A stretch of 64,000 nt of DNA from Archilochus colubris (GCA_023079485.1 CM041084.1:124658292-124722291), one strand, 5' to 3'; counted from the stretch's first letter, positions 46,807-60,800 are shown. The notes: generated by a model not told the origin, from the letters alone. A program made the numbers and translations.

Positions 46807-49132
46807 AAATTTTTTTAAAAAGGTCAATGGGTCTCTGACCTACTCCACAGCAAGACAAATACCTCTTCCCAGCACACAAAAGACACTGTCTTCATGTATG
46901 CACTAGGGAATATTATGAAACATGAATGAAAATACCAGCCAAGTCTGTATCAGTTTTACATCAGACACAAACAACACCAGCTCTGAGCTATTTGAGGACC
47001 TGGCTAAGACCAGTAACTAAAAATAGAGCAAACAGTTGAAGTCAGATTCTAGCAGGACAAGATTAATTCTGCTGAAGGAAAAGGAAGGATTTTGAAGGCC
47101 TTATCAACATTCTGCCTTCCTATTCCATTTAATACATTTTCCTTCTTATCTCTGAAACAGGACATACTTTGACTTTTTGCACGACTTTAATTTTAGGCTG
47201 CACAACAGCAAATCTCAGTCTTCAGCTGACTGTGCCTCCAGTAATATGATACAGAAATAAAATCCATATCCTGCTGAATAGACAGAAGAATAAAATCTGA
47301 CGTCATCACTTCAGAGTTATGGAAAATATTCAGGAATCATGGTTTTAAAAACTGAGACGTAACATAGCTCTCTCTCTAATATATACAAATGCATATGCTA
47401 TGTACATAAATTATAGAAAATATTACAATTTTTTATAGCTAAAACCACAGTTCCTAAATTGTAAATGTAAGCAAAGAGTTACATCCCAGAGCATTTCATA
47501 TTGATTTAATAGAGAATTGAGAAAAATTTGAATATTTTTCTTTACTGTGAATCACAGGGAACCTTAAATAATTACTTTTAAAATACTTTCAGAGAGTCTC
47601 ATTTAAAAATAGTTCAGTTGGAATTTGGAAAAATTGACTAAAATTAAATTGGTATACAAGAAAATAATACAAATTTTATCTCTCTATTGAGGCTTCTTTG
47701 TTTAGTGTATCCAGTGATTCAGAAGACAAACAAACAAACAAACAAAAAAGGCTGAACTGTAAGATTTGTGGATTGCAGTTTCACTGTGGCATGTCTATTT
47801 GCTTCCTTGCACTGCTTTTACTATCTAGCATTTCTCAATTTTTGTTTTCCAGTCTAATACATGATCAACACTTTCCAGTTCACTCCTGTTTCACAAATTG
47901 TATCACAAACTGCAATGAAGAAAGGAGTAGGGCTACACTATAATAAATTTGCATTTTTCTATATTTAGAAATTTTTTTTGCAATTAAAAAACTTCATTTT
48001 GAGCAAGTGAGGAACAAAGTCAACTTGTCTGGGACACAGAAACTGAATGCAATTCAGCACACTGCATGAATACTTTCTGTACTGATAAATCAAACTTCCC
48101 TACTTGAACAAAACATATCAGCTGGCTTTCTGCCAAGAATTTTCTGAAGTGATGTGAAGGGGAAAGAATCTGTTCTCCACCCTAAATCATTCTGTGCCAG
48201 GGAAGATATGCAGCTGCTATTGCTACAGTCTGTGGATACTGTTGGCACAGAAAGAACAGAACAGGAATTGCAGCTTACATGATTGTGTTGTCAGCAGAAC
48301 TGGTCTTTAGGCTATGGAAAGGAGAGCACCAGTGTTGACTAATGTTTTTTTCAAAATAACTTTCTAGATATTTTTGAAGGACAGGACGTACCAAGCATTG
48401 ATTTTATTCAATTTAAGAATAAGCAGAGAAGTGATGGACTAAAAAAGAAACTAGGACTTCAAAGTTCTAAGTTCTCAAACACCTCTTTTTTTCTTTAAAT
48501 AATGTAATTTACAACACTTTCTTGTTAGCAAATTAATCTTCATGTATACACAAATATATAAAAAAAGATACTATCTTCTATCATCTTGACCAAAATCATA
48601 AAGCAGCAGCCCAGATCACAGAATCACTCCTATGGCACTGTTAAGTTCTTAGTGATAATACCAGTTTGTAGGACAGGGGAACATGAGGCAATGAGCTACT
48701 TTTCTTCTTCCTCTCAAGCCACAGGAACTTGTGCTCACACTCAAATGGCTCAGTCTATTCGGACACATTTGTTCAATGTGGTTATACTGCCTGTGGCTCC
48801 TCTGCCTGTGTCTTCATTGAGAAATGAAGAGCAGGATCAGGAACGAGCTCCTGGTGAGCTTTGGGAGCTGTAAATCTTTGTTTCCCATCACTTGCTTGGG
48901 CTTGAAGTGCTTGTCATCTGCTCACAGAGAGGGGAACAGCAGTGAACTGTGGATGGACAGGACTGCAACTGCAGTGTTTGAAGCCCTTCCAATGCCCAGA
49001 CCTTCCTTTCTCCACAAATGATGATTGGCACCCCTGTTAGGAAGTGAAATATTATAGGGCTGACTCACATCAGAGTGTGGTTCTAAGTCAAGCTCTGGAC
49101 TCACAATCACTTAACAATAGCCAACTCTGTCC
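46807..49132. other. Non-coding sequence
   Basis: Only the (CAAA)n tract at 47727 recognised. The 95-codon frame at 48586 has no similarity. Confidence 0.65.
47727..47749 (+). repeat. (CAAA)n microsatellite
   Basis: About five CAAA units ending in an A run. Confidence 0.9.
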
Positions 49133-49436
49133 TGGTTTGGGCCAGGATAAAGGTGATTTTCTGTTTTGTACTTTTACTTTTAGCTAAGCCTCTTGTAAGT
49201 AGTTGCACTTGCTGAAATTAACAGCAAGTTTCTCAGACAGTGTGTGTTTCTAGGATTGATAACACTTGATGTTTATAGTTACTGCTAGAGACTGGTATGC
49301 AGAGCCAAGGACACTGCTCAGCTCTGAGGAAAACATTTTACCATCCAGGATACAGAGGTCCCACCTGAGCCGTCCTTTGGGGAGGAACAGACAAGATAGA
49401 TGCCAGAATTGACCAAACAGATTATTCCATCCCATA

Positions 49437-49457
49437 TACGTCACACTCAGTATAAAT
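49437..49457 (+). promoter_or_regulatory. LTR promoter elements: CRE-like site and TATA box
   Basis: TACGTCAC (49437-49444) followed 6 bp later by TATAAAT (49451-49457), placed as expected in the U3 region of the LTR. Whether it still fires is unknown. Confidence 0.55.
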
Positions 49458-49805
49458 TTGAGGCATCACAAGGGCCGAGCCAGATCCTTTCCGGATTTCC
49501 AGATTTCCAGACTTCTGGATTTCCTGATTTCCCTTCTTCCCTTCCTTCACCCGGCATCCTGCAAGGATCCCGTCCATTCGTCTGCCTGTGGTCTTGATCC
49601 GTGCCAGCCCACATTTGTGTGTTCCTGCCTCCAGTTCCTGACTGCTGCTGACTCCAGGAGTCCAGCCTGGACTTTCCCAGGGCTGCCCTGCAGCCTCGGT
49701 GGTGACGTGAGAGTTACTGGGGGAAAGGGGGGAGGAATGTGGTTTCCATTTTCCTGTATATTTGTATATATTTAGTAATTTTTTCCTATTTATCATTACT
49801 GTTTC

Positions 49806-49884
49806 ATTAAAGTTGTGTAGTTTAGTTTCCAGCCCATAAGTCTCTCTCCCTTATTCTCTCTCCTTTCTTTATCAAGGAGAGAGA
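49806..49884 (+). promoter_or_regulatory. LTR polyadenylation signal and hairpin
   Basis: ATTAAA (49806-49811) is followed by a 9-bp perfect stem (49855-49863 with 49876-49884, CT-rich arm and GA-rich arm, 12-base loop). A stem next to the poly(A) signal is common in retroviral R/U5 regions. Confidence 0.5.
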
Positions 49885-49948
49885 GATTAATAGAGAGCGT
49901 CTGTTATTCGGTTTAATTGCCGGGCCAGTGTTAAACCGTGACAAACTC

Positions 49949-51370
49949 TTATTCTGGTCCTGTCAATTCCAGCATGACTTTCAGGTAACAAAAAAACCCA
50001 ATCCAATACTATACTTTGCTTATTCTGCAAATTTATAGATATTAAAGCTAATATTATGTAAATATCTTTCATACATAGTAATACAATGCTTTCTGGTTTT
50101 ACCAAGCATGCTTTTCATAAATATATATAAATATACAGAGTTTATTTAGCACTTCAGCAACCCTACTGAAGATCAAAACAGCAGATCCAAAGTATGTGAA
50201 TGGAGTGATAGCTGGGCATAGTCTGGATTTGCAACAGAAATATAAAGCTGATGCATGTAGATGACTGTGATAGTTTAAACAAGAGATAAGACAAAGTCTA
50301 ATGATGTGCTGGACAACTGGATTGATTTACCAAAAAGTGTGAAGAAATTATGTAATCTAAATCACAGGCAGGGGAAAAAAAAAAAAAAAAAAAAGGTCAT
50401 AAATGTCAATATCTAAAAAGTAGTTGAAACAGTTTACATGACACAAAAACTCATCTCAAACACACAGAAAATAATTCAATAAATTGGGATTTCTCCCAGC
50501 TGAAAAGCCATAATATGGGATTCAAGCAAGACAAACCCCTCAAAGAACCCAGGTGAAAGTTCTCATATTGATGACTCATAGTGAGAAATATTTGACTATT
50601 TTAAATCCATATTTATTGGGACTTTCAATATAAAAATATATATAAATTCCTGCTCACACACATAACTCAACTGGCAGTATTATTGCAAATATTGTAGATG
50701 TGGAACACAGTCACAGATAAACCCATCTTAGTGTGCAAGCCAGAAAAATGTCTATTAGTTTGGAGCAAATCCAAGAGTAAAAAGAAAACCAAATTGCTCT
50801 CAAATACGGGATACAAGGAACTTGACAATTCTTTTACGCATTACTTAACAAAAATATACTCTATGAAAGCTCATTATGTGTTCTAACTTGCTGCTTATGA
50901 CACGTAACAGCAACTCAGACTGAGTTCAAAAGGAGCAGGTAGAAGCTGCAAGGTCCTTGATAAGATAATGGCCATATTTTCTTGTTTTCCAGTCTAGAAA
51001 CACTAAGTGCTCTTATCTCATGAAAAGAGGTACACTGTTTCTGGTGTGGTATTGTTCTTTTAAACTTCTGGTTTATTATATACACAACTCACATACACGC
51101 ACACACAAGCATCAACTGAAATATATTCTGAGTCACACAACAGCTTGAAATTAGGAGAACCAAGACTGGGTAAATCAAACGAGAACAAATTAATAAATGT
51201 TGCTTCACTCACAATGCTTTTTTTTTTTTTTTCCTGTGAAAATATAAAGAACAAATAAAAGATTTGTAACAAAATCCATCAGAGTCAAAGAAAGCAAAGG
51301 AACCTTTGCATTTTCAACTAAAATGATCTGGATCATTCTCTTCATATCAAACAGCACAAGAGGCAAATGA
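49949..51370. other. Non-coding sequence
   Basis: AT-rich with an A(20) tract, a short CA-rich stretch near 51088-51107 and a T tract at 51220-51232. Confidence 0.65.
50375..50394 (+). repeat. A(20) tract
   Basis: An uninterrupted run of 20 A preceded by GGGG. No duplication flanks it. Confidence 0.95.
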
Positions 51371-52250
51371 ATCACAGAATCACAGATAGTTAGGGGTTGA
51401 TCAAAAGATCATTGAGTACAACAGCACTGCCAGGGCATGGTCACCTACAGTAAATCCCGTAGGAACACATCCAGGTGGGTTTTGAATGTATCCAGAGAAG
51501 AAGACTCCACAAGATCCCTGAGCAGCCTGTTCCAGTGCTCTGCCACCCTCACAGTGAAAAAATTTCTCCTCATGTTTATATGGAACCTCCTGAGCTCAAG
51601 CTTACATCTGTTGCCTCTTGTCCTATCATTGGGAATAACTGAGAAGAGCCTGGCACCATCTTCCTGACTCTCTCCCTTTATGTATTTATAAACCTTGATC
51701 AGGTTGCCCCTCATTCTCCTCCAAGTTAAAGAGCCCCAGCTCCCTCAGCCTTTCCTCATAAGGGAGATGTTCCACTCCCTTTATCACCTTTCTAGCTCTA
51801 CGCTGGACTCTTTTCAAACAGTTCCTGGTCCTTCTTGAACTAAGGGACCCACAACTGGACACAATATTCCAGATGTGGCCTCACCAGGGCACAACAGAGG
51901 AGGAGAAGAACCTCTCTTGACCCACTAACCAACCCCTTGTAATGCACCCCAGGATGTCATTGGCCTTCTTGACCTCAAAGGCACATTGGTGGCTCATGGT
52001 CATCCTTCTGTCCCTCAGTACCCCCAGGTCCCTTTCCCTTTCACTACTCTCCAACAGCTCAGTCCCCAGCCTGTACTGGTACTTGGGGTTGTTCCTACGC
52101 AGATGCAAGACTCTACATTTGCCCTTGTTGTGATTCATTAATTTTTTTCCCTGCCCAACTCTCCAGCCTGCCTCGGTCCCTGTGAATGGCAGCACAGCTT
52201 TCAGGGGTGTCAGCCACTCCTCCCAGCTTCATGTCATCAGCAAACAAAAT
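51371..52250 (-). repeat. CR1 LINE of a more diverged subfamily
   Basis: The inverted tail ATCACAGAATCACAG starts it. On the - strand two frames carry CR1 ORF2 C-terminal pieces (HLRRNNPKYQYRLGTELLES, VLRDRRMTMSHQCAFEVKKA, then [19 protein letters not shown]). Several shifts and stops break it. The 3' end sequence (AGCACTGCCAGGGCATGGTC on +) differs from the 40.8-kb copy. Confidence 0.88.
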
Positions 52251-54509
52251 GAGAGCACTCAAATAATTACAGGTCTGATCTAAGCTCATAAATACTCTTT
52301 ATACCTGTAAGAATACTTTAGTCAAGTTCAGCTGAGCCCTATCCCAGTGTTGTTTACAGCCTCTGACTGTATTATCCAAAAAGCCCAAATAAGTTTGAGT
52401 ATGGCAGAGTTTGGGGACAGAAGTTGTCCCTTACCTGGACACACCAAGAACAAAGAAATAGTGACAAGGAGGCCACATATTTTCTGCCCTTAGTAAAATT
52501 TAAAAAAAAAAACCAAAAGCTGGAATCCTTCTTTTAAATGTTCTTCTTTTAAAAACTATCATCCTTCAACCAGAGCTTTGACAGAAATGTCTTAATGAAA
52601 AAAATATATATATTTTAGCAAAAGATAGGATTGAATCATTATAATTGTTATAAAACTGAAGTAGTTCATCTATCATCTGTCAAATGAAGAGGGAGTACTA
52701 ACACTGTTACAAAGCCGAAGTGCAGTGTGCAGAAGCCAAAGGAGTCAAAATAAACCATATTAAGTATACTAATAGCAAATATTATGACTTTCATAGAGGT
52801 ATGAAAAGCCCAAACAAAATACTCGAAAGGGTATGTTACAAAATTGTTTCATGGCTCTAAAAATTAACAACTTATTTAACAAAAGCATATAAATATACAT
52901 TCAATAAAAGCTACTGTAGGTAACAGTCCACTAAAATGCCCTCACGGAAAAAAATGACAATGCTTTAACACTCCTGCTGCATTCAGGGGGAGCCCAGTTA
53001 AAACCTCTGGGGTGAGGAAGTTGCTGTGTTCATGTGAGCTGTATACACAAGGTTTAGGAGAAAAACCTGAACCTGTAGACCTGCCCAGCTTAGTAGACTG
53101 TTGCACAGTGTCTCACAGCAGCTGGGATATTGAGAAGAACCATTGTGGTAGGTAGTTAACCAGCATGGTCACTGTGCCCAGCACAGGTCATGAAGCACAG
53201 GGTAGCTGATTGAAAAAGATAAGATTTTCTTAGAACCCTTAGGTTCATTAGTTTTGATGACTGATGCTATCAATTGCTTTGAGCACTGTGTCTACCACTC
53301 CTCATTAGCAGGACACAATAACTGAGTTCTGCCAACACTTATCAGTACTTTCCTCTCTGGTCTTCATGATCTAAAACTACAGCACTTCTGAGTAGGTGTG
53401 TTTCAGTTTGGGTTCAGAGGTGTGACTATCTGACAAATTAAACACAACTACTCACTTGAATATATTGGGACCTACCTGCATGAACCCTCCCAAGTTTTCT
53501 CAACAGAAGCAGAAAGCAAACAGTGAAAGCTATTGAAACTGTGAAAGCCACTTCTAATAAAGCATGCTAGTAAAAGTGACTGCATAAAACCTTGTCAAGA
53601 CTTCCATATCAAACCCTTATTTCAATAACTAATGCAAGGAGCGTCATTAAAAAGGTGTGAGCATTAATGTTTTTCTCTCAAAAATAGCAGTAACAGTTTA
53701 CAATCTCCACCATGAAACAAAGTTTATCAGTCTAAATATAGTGGTATCAATGTAGCTTTTATCTCCTAGGGCTTTTAGATCAGTCCTTGCTATTGAATCC
53801 TGCCAAAGAAGTAATTTGGTAGTTTATCTTAATCTGTCAAGTCTTTATCCTTACCAAAGCACAAGCCAAGTTTTGCATTAAAACAAACCCTTGCCAAAAG
53901 TATTAACTCACTGATCAAAATGCCAGCCTTTTCAAGCAGACATACTTGTTCTAATCCCTAAGTGTTCTTTTATCTAAGTGTCTCTCAACAAATCAAATGT
54001 TTCATTGCACAAGGCTTTAAGAGGTGTGGGCCGGACCTTGAACAAACATTCTATCTAGCTGTCCAGTCTTGTCCTTGAAGTGGGCAGCATTTCTTGAAAC
54101 TAACTAAATAAAAAAATTAAATTACTAAACCAGATTGCAACCATTCATTCAAGAACTCAGAGTACTGTGAACTCTGCAGCCCTGAAGTGGATTTGAGACC
54201 TAGCAGGAAAATAGGATAGCAAATAGGAATTCAAGAAACTGGAGATCTCTTTCTTATAAGTATTAACTTAGGATGCAAACTGCTGTATTCCATATCCACT
54301 GGAACAACTTTATGGACAGTATACTCATTTTTAGGAGTTGTATATTTAAACTCTAGGGTCATGAAACCAGTGCAAATACTAGAATCAAACACAAAGCCAG
54401 CTGAAGGTAGGAAGAGTAGCTTACTAATGGGCATTATTGACAAAAATTACACTAACAAGTCCAAATAATGCTCTAGTGATATAAAAAATAATATAAAAAA
54501 AGTCTGCTA
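52251..54509. other. Non-coding sequence
   Basis: No gene or repeat recognised. A 54-nt exon-like piece on the - strand (52435-52488) is mentioned in the findings. Confidence 0.6.
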
Positions 54510-54802
54510 TCATAGAATCATCGTGGTTGGAAAGGATCTTCAAGATCACTGAGTCCAACTGTCAGTTCTACCTTAACCACTAAATCATCTTCCAGAGTGC
54601 CACATCTACCTGCTTTTTTAATACCTCTAGGGGTGTCAATTCCATTTCCTCCTTGAGCAACCTGTTCCAACGCTTCACCATTCTTTCAGTGATCACCTCC
54701 CTAAACCTGCTAGTCACACTGTTCCTGATGTAGGCCAGGATGCTGTTTGCCTTCCTGGCAACCTGGGCACACTGTTAGCTCTTGTTCAGCTGGCTGTCAA
54801 TC
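54510..54802 (-). repeat. CR1 LINE fragment with internal deletion
   Basis: Inverted tail TCATAGAATCATCGTGGTTG with GAGTCCAACTGTCAGTTCTA, then TTGAGCAACCTGTTCCAACG. The sequence jumps to TAGTCACACTGTTCCTGAT and GCCAGGATGCTGTTTGCCTTC, so about 200-250 bp of the usual CR1 sequence between these blocks is missing. Confidence 0.82.
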
Positions 54803-57800
54803 TTCAGGAAACGCATATAGGATTAATCTTACAAGCCTATCTATTGACAGCCAGGACTGTAAACTTCAGAAGAAAATCACTGCTATGGGAAGATACATAT
54901 TGTTCTTAAATATGACCCAAAGAATGTTATCAGACATAATTTGTCCCTACAGTAGAACTCAACAGTACAGTACTCAAAACTATGTTTCTATGGTTCTTCA
55001 GAAGCAGAACTGGCAATGAATTGTCATTTTGTGTAAAATAATGGACAACTAAATTTTGTAAATTGCTCAGAACAATACAGACACCCTATTTTTGTGTGTG
55101 TGTGAAATGCACAGATATGGTTTAATAACCTCAGAGTGTTTGTAAAAAAAAACCTCAAATGCTGAGGAGTTTACTGCAGTTAGTCATAACTATGGCTTGC
55201 ACTGGGAAGGGTGGGGAGAGGAGTTTAAAGAAATCCAAGGAGTTAAAGGATACACACATGTACAGCCATAACCAGCATTACCATAACCATGGTTAGATTC
55301 AACTTTAGTCAGCTGCTCCTTATATTTAAAAGCTGAGATTATGTGGGGAATGTACCATTGAAGGAGGACAGGGACAAAGTTGATCCATCTCTCTGCCTTC
55401 TAAACAGTTTTGAACTACTGCAACATTTTTCTTCTACTTAGCCTTTGTGTTCTTAGGGAATAACAGTGGTAACAGAGTTCCATCTGAGTAATGAGCTTCT
55501 GAAATGCTGCAGACAAAGGTATTTACCAAACAATACTTACTTGTATTCCAATGAAGAGATAGCAATTAAAATGTAGAAGCTTTCAAATATGTTCTACTCT
55601 TTGATTTTAATTACAAAACAGGTGAGGTAGGTAGGTATGTAGCTATAGGTCTTAATCAAGATCAAGGAGTCCCTTCACCCACTGTCATTGTATACAATCT
55701 AAGAGCTAAATACTGAAAGACTGCCAGGTACATGGCCACTTCACAGAGTGCTCTAACATTACCATATACTGTCTGGACAGCAAAATGTATCCTGTACACT
55801 GAGCAAAATGACAGAATCTGCTGATGAACAGCAAATTCCAAATGCAGAGCACAGGTAGCTATACTTCTCAGGAATGTAAGTGGCTACAGGAGTAGCCTGT
55901 AAGTTGGGACAGGAGGCTGCTCCTGGATGTAGATGCCAACAACTACATTAAATTATCAATTAAATCCCTCAGTAGCAACCTTGGGGTTGGTCTCTGCTGC
56001 CAGAGCCAATTCTTTATCTGTAGCCAACAGTGAAACAGCTGAAAGAGTTTGGGCTGGCTGCTGAACAACTTAGGCTCAATGAAATGTCCTAACCAGCATA
56101 ATTTTAATGCATGAACTTGCATGGCTGAGACACTGGAAACAAAAGGAAAGTAGGATCTGAAACCAATGGATTTTAGGTCTCCAGACTTAGTGCAGATGTA
56201 CAGTGACTCTGCATAACAGGAAATAGCTTGGAGTTGCACCAGTTCCTGCTCTTAAGTAAGTTTAAGCAAGATTTAGTTCACTAACTCGTTCAGATGGAGA
56301 CAATGCTGGAGAAGAGACAGGCAGAAATCCAGCAAACCAACTGGAAAATTTTGACACTAAATGACAGGTGAATTTAGACATTTTGAAGAATCAGAGGATG
56401 AACAAGGTTTGCTTGGAGCAATTTTAGAATCAAAAACTCCAAGCATGCCAGGGTTCTGTTTTCAGTGCCAAAGTCCTAATTGATTTAAGCCCTATAAACA
56501 ACTCAGAGTGGAAAAATATTAACACGTTATTGCTGGTGGATCAAAGAACAGAGTGACTTCCCAAGGCCACTTTGGCATCAGAGACAAGAACTGAGCACAT
56601 ATTTATCAAGTCCTGGCCCAGCATTTCCATCAGAAGATTGTTTTGGAGATTTATTCCCCAACTAATCTTACCAATAATGCGTATTTCACCCCACAAGAGT
56701 AGGTCAAATTATCATCAAAGGATAACTACCTTAAAAAGACACTCTGTTTTCTCTTTCATTGTGCTTAACAATCTAAACAAACTGTTTAAATTCCTTGTAG
56801 ATCACATTTTCTAGATAAAATCTGATAAAATCTGTTGGTTTGGTCTGGACTCTTTCCAAGGAGTACACATCTTCTGAAGTGCATCAATTAAGATTAGTTT
56901 TGGACTCAGCACCAGGCACATTAATGAGAATGATGGTTATTAAAAATTCTCTCAAAACATATCAGTTTATGCACTTAAGAAGTACACAATATAAGCAGAA
57001 AGAAAAAAAAAGACCTTTAGAAACTTAAGCCTCTCAAAAGAGTTCTATCATTTACTGAAGGCTGCTAATAAAGTCCAATTATTATTCAGATAGTGTCTGA
57101 AGTCACAGAAAGAGCAAATAACTGACATATTCTGGCAAAGTCACATCCAGAATGGGGACAGTGATCTAATTCCACTGAAAGAAAACAGTGAGACAGTCTA
57201 TGAGATGAGAAATTCAGAAATATACAGACCAAACCCCAAACCTCTCATAAACCTGAAAAGTAAAATAACATAACCTAATGCTAGTTTGATATAAATTCTG
57301 GACTGTCCAACTTTATAAAAATTTTGCTTGCCAGCTGCAAGAGCACGGTTTTTATAGGATAAAAAGAAGTGCAGACCAAGTCATATTTTCTCCAAATGTG
57401 TTTGTATGTAGTTTTTCCTTGGCTGAGAAAACACGTCCTCACCCAGCTCAATGGCTTCTCTACCTGCAACACATGAAATTGTGAATCCTCATGTAACTCA
57501 TGTAATATAAATATAGGGTTCCTTGTTACAAGCAACTTAACAGGAATTTTGGCATTTTGAAATGGTCACAGATATGTGTATATATTCATGGTGCATGATA
57601 TAGCTGCACTCCTACCTTCCACAGACAGGCATGGTTTTATCTTCTTAATATAATGACTTGTTCTGTGGCAAGAAAACTTCCACCAAGATGAAAATGAAGT
57701 CGTGAAGAAAAAATGACAACACTTCTTTTGTCTTCTTAAAACAATAGCAAAAACTTTTTGCCTCCTCCCTGCCATAAGTATTCTGGTATTTATGGTTGCC

Positions 57801-60800
57801 TATACGAAGATGGGTGTTACTGTTATCAATAATAACAAATGCAACTGGGGCTGCTTTTTGCCACATGAATACAATATCTTGTTCCTACTTTCTTCTTGGC
57901 TGCAAGCCACATAAAATTAATTAATAACCTGCTTCCAAGCTGTAAGTGTCTTACTCCCATCCATAAGCAAGGCAAAATTAAATTTATCTTACTTCATGCC
58001 CTCACTCTCTCAAAGAGCACTGGGTAGAAGTGAATTTAGAAATGTATATACAACAGTGAAGGTATCAGTATTGATTAATTTAAACTAAACTAAAATCTCT
58101 GGCTTTTGAAATCTAGAGGCTTAGGAATTATACAATCTTGTCAGACTAAACTACATTAGTTAGAAAATGAGTCCTCTGCAAAAAGACAGAGGAAAAAAAT
58201 AAATCTGCATAAACTACTTTTGTATTTAAAGCAGAATTAAAAAAAAACAAATCAAAACCAAACCAACACACTACTGTTAACTCCTTATAGAAATCTTCAT
58301 AAAACTGTCTATATTTCATGCCACTGAGCAGATTACATATATTGATATTAATATTGATATTACAATCAGTCAATCTACTGGCCAGTTCTAAATCAGTTAT
58401 TTTCTCCAGTCTATGAATGACTAAGCTCAATAGAAAAACTCCCCTTAGAGTGACTTTCCCCAGTTCACTTTCCACTTGCTCTACAATCTCCCCAAAGTGA
58501 CTTTTCCAGTTTTTCAATTGTAAGAGACAAAGAACAACAACTATTTGTTAATTTTAGATGGAAGATTTTGCATTAAGCCACGCAGAAAAAAACATGAATT
58601 AAACTTACACAGACTTTCCAGGCTACCAGTGAAATAAAGAGCCCTTTCATAACTGAAATACTGACAATGCTAAAGACCAGAAGAGATTTTAATAACTGAC
58701 CATCATGGGACAAAGAGTCAAACCTAACTAATGATTACAAAATTAAACTCTTTCACAAAGATCATTTGACTTAAGTCTTCTGATTGAAGCCTATCCAACT
58801 TTGTCAGGTATATTGGTTAGAATGAAAAAAAAAATTGCTTTAAGCTCAGTCTTGTTTTCAATTATTTGTTTGCAGCTATTTCAGTATGTTAAAAATTATA
58901 GTGAAACTTCAGTACTTTTAATTATTTAAAAAAAAAAGTAATTTTTACACTAAACCTGTACATTCAAGCTTTGGTTTTTAAAAGAAAATATCTTCTCATC
59001 TCTCTTACAATGTAATCCAGATTGACTGAAAATGCAATTACAACATTTTAGCTCTTGGCCAAGTCTTGTGTTTGCTGTTTGGTCACTAGTAGTACAGCAG
59101 GCACATCTGCTGAAAAAATAAAATAGCCTGAAAACAGCAAAACCTATGTATGTGAATCACTCTTATGTGTAACATTTTAGGAACGAAATCTGATTCAATT
59201 ACTACCAAGTGGCTAAAGTAATTGAACAAGAACAGACTGCTATAGCTTTGCAGAAAGCCAACTGTTGCTATAAGCAAACTACTTCAGAACAGCTCTGGAT
59301 TATCTATGCCTTAGAAGGGATATTACTTTAAACATTAGAATGTTTTAGCATTTTCAAATAAATTTTTATTTTACTGTAAGTAAGTATCAAGAAATATCAC
59401 CAGATATTGCTAGAAATAATTTTTAAGCATTAGTGATCAACTGTCTGAAAAAGAGTTGCATCAATTTATTTACCTTGTTTCCTAGCACTTTTTTTTTCTT
59501 TTTTTTTTTTGGAAAAAGCTTGAAAGTGAGTCATGGTTACAATATTATAATTTTTTGTAGGTAACACTGTTGTTAAATTTAACAAATTCCATGTAAATAA
59601 TACTCCCTCTAGCTAGTCATTCCTTCATGAATGTATTTTTCTTTTAATTCTAGAGAGGAAAAATAATGTACCTTAAAAAGAACTATGCAGGTGCATTTTT
59701 CATTGTGATATGCTATATTCTCTCTTAGGAACAGTTAGAATTGCTAGCAGAAATAATAGCAATAGCAATAGAAACACTACTAATACTGATTAATGCAGAC
59801 ATAAACCTTGCTGATTTCTGCTATTCCAAACAACCCATCTCCCATCACCTTTCTCCTTTCAACAGTGCTTTCATGTTTCTCCTACCTACCACCCAGTGAA
59901 TGCAAGAAAGCTGATGGGTGCACTATTTTCTGAAAATAGGAACCGTCCCTGAGGCCATATTCCTAAAGCAGACTTTCAGTGCACAGTATCTCACAGCAGC
60001 TTTGTAATTCCCTCAGTGCTTGGCAGGGAGCCAAAGGAGATGCCTCTGGTTTACAGAGAGATGTGCAAGATAGGACTCACCCTTTAAAAACACAACAAAA
60101 CCAAATCTATTTGAGCTTATCTCCCACATATCTTCCACATACCGTTGGGTATAGAAATCTCTGCACTTGAACATTCTGAACTAAGCCTCTTCTTCAGTGT
60201 CTCACATCAGAAAGAGCTGTAAGAAAATACTGTATTTTTCTGAACTAAAACATAGAGGCTTTCACTCAGAGCAGAAGCTCACTTCCCTAAACTACACTGG
60301 AAACAGCTGAAAGTACAGCAGCAAATACTCACTTAGGCTTCATTGAATGACTTGTGACATTACTAGTATTTCAGTGGCCATGTCACAAACTGGCCCATCA
60401 AAGCAATGGATGCCATCCAGGTGAATGCTGAAAATAAAGGAGAGCATAAGAGCAGTCAGGTTCCATCAGGTTTGTCCTAAAATTTTTACATGTTGAATTG
60501 AATGTGAAGAATATATAAGAAAAACTGCCATGTGTTTTTAAATGCCTTTAAAGAAAACAGTACACTGATTTCTACAGTGAATATACAAGTGTTGTTCCAA
60601 TTAATATTTAATTGTTTAAAACATTCCTGTACAAGTCATAAGAAAAAAGAAGTTTTAAAAATAACAGGTAAAAACATTATTACTCCCTTTTATGCCTAAA
60701 TAATTTTAAAATTAAGTCTACATAAGTGTAAGTTTTATATCTAATATTAAAATATACAACATACAAAAATTGCTAGTGAAATTTCAATAGCAATGTGAGG

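Larger units (their letters stand above)
49138..49943 (+). mobile_element. Solo LTR of an endogenous retrovirus (806 bp, ERVL-like)
   Basis: It begins TGTCCTGGTTTGGGCCAGGA and ends TTAAACCGTGACA, so the ends form the inverted pair TGTC...GACA. A perfect 5-bp duplication AACTC flanks it (49133-49137 and 49944-49948), fitting ERVL-type integration. A TATA box TATAAAT lies at 49451-49457, preceded by a CRE-like TACGTCAC at 49437-49444. A poly(A) signal ATTAAA is at 49806-49811. There are no internal retroviral sequences, so the provirus was lost by LTR-LTR recombination. Open frames inside it on both strands (105-124 codons) are chance. Confidence 0.9.

Noticed and set aside
49422..49796. 124-codon - and 105-codon + ORFs
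   Set aside because: Both lie wholly inside the solo LTR.
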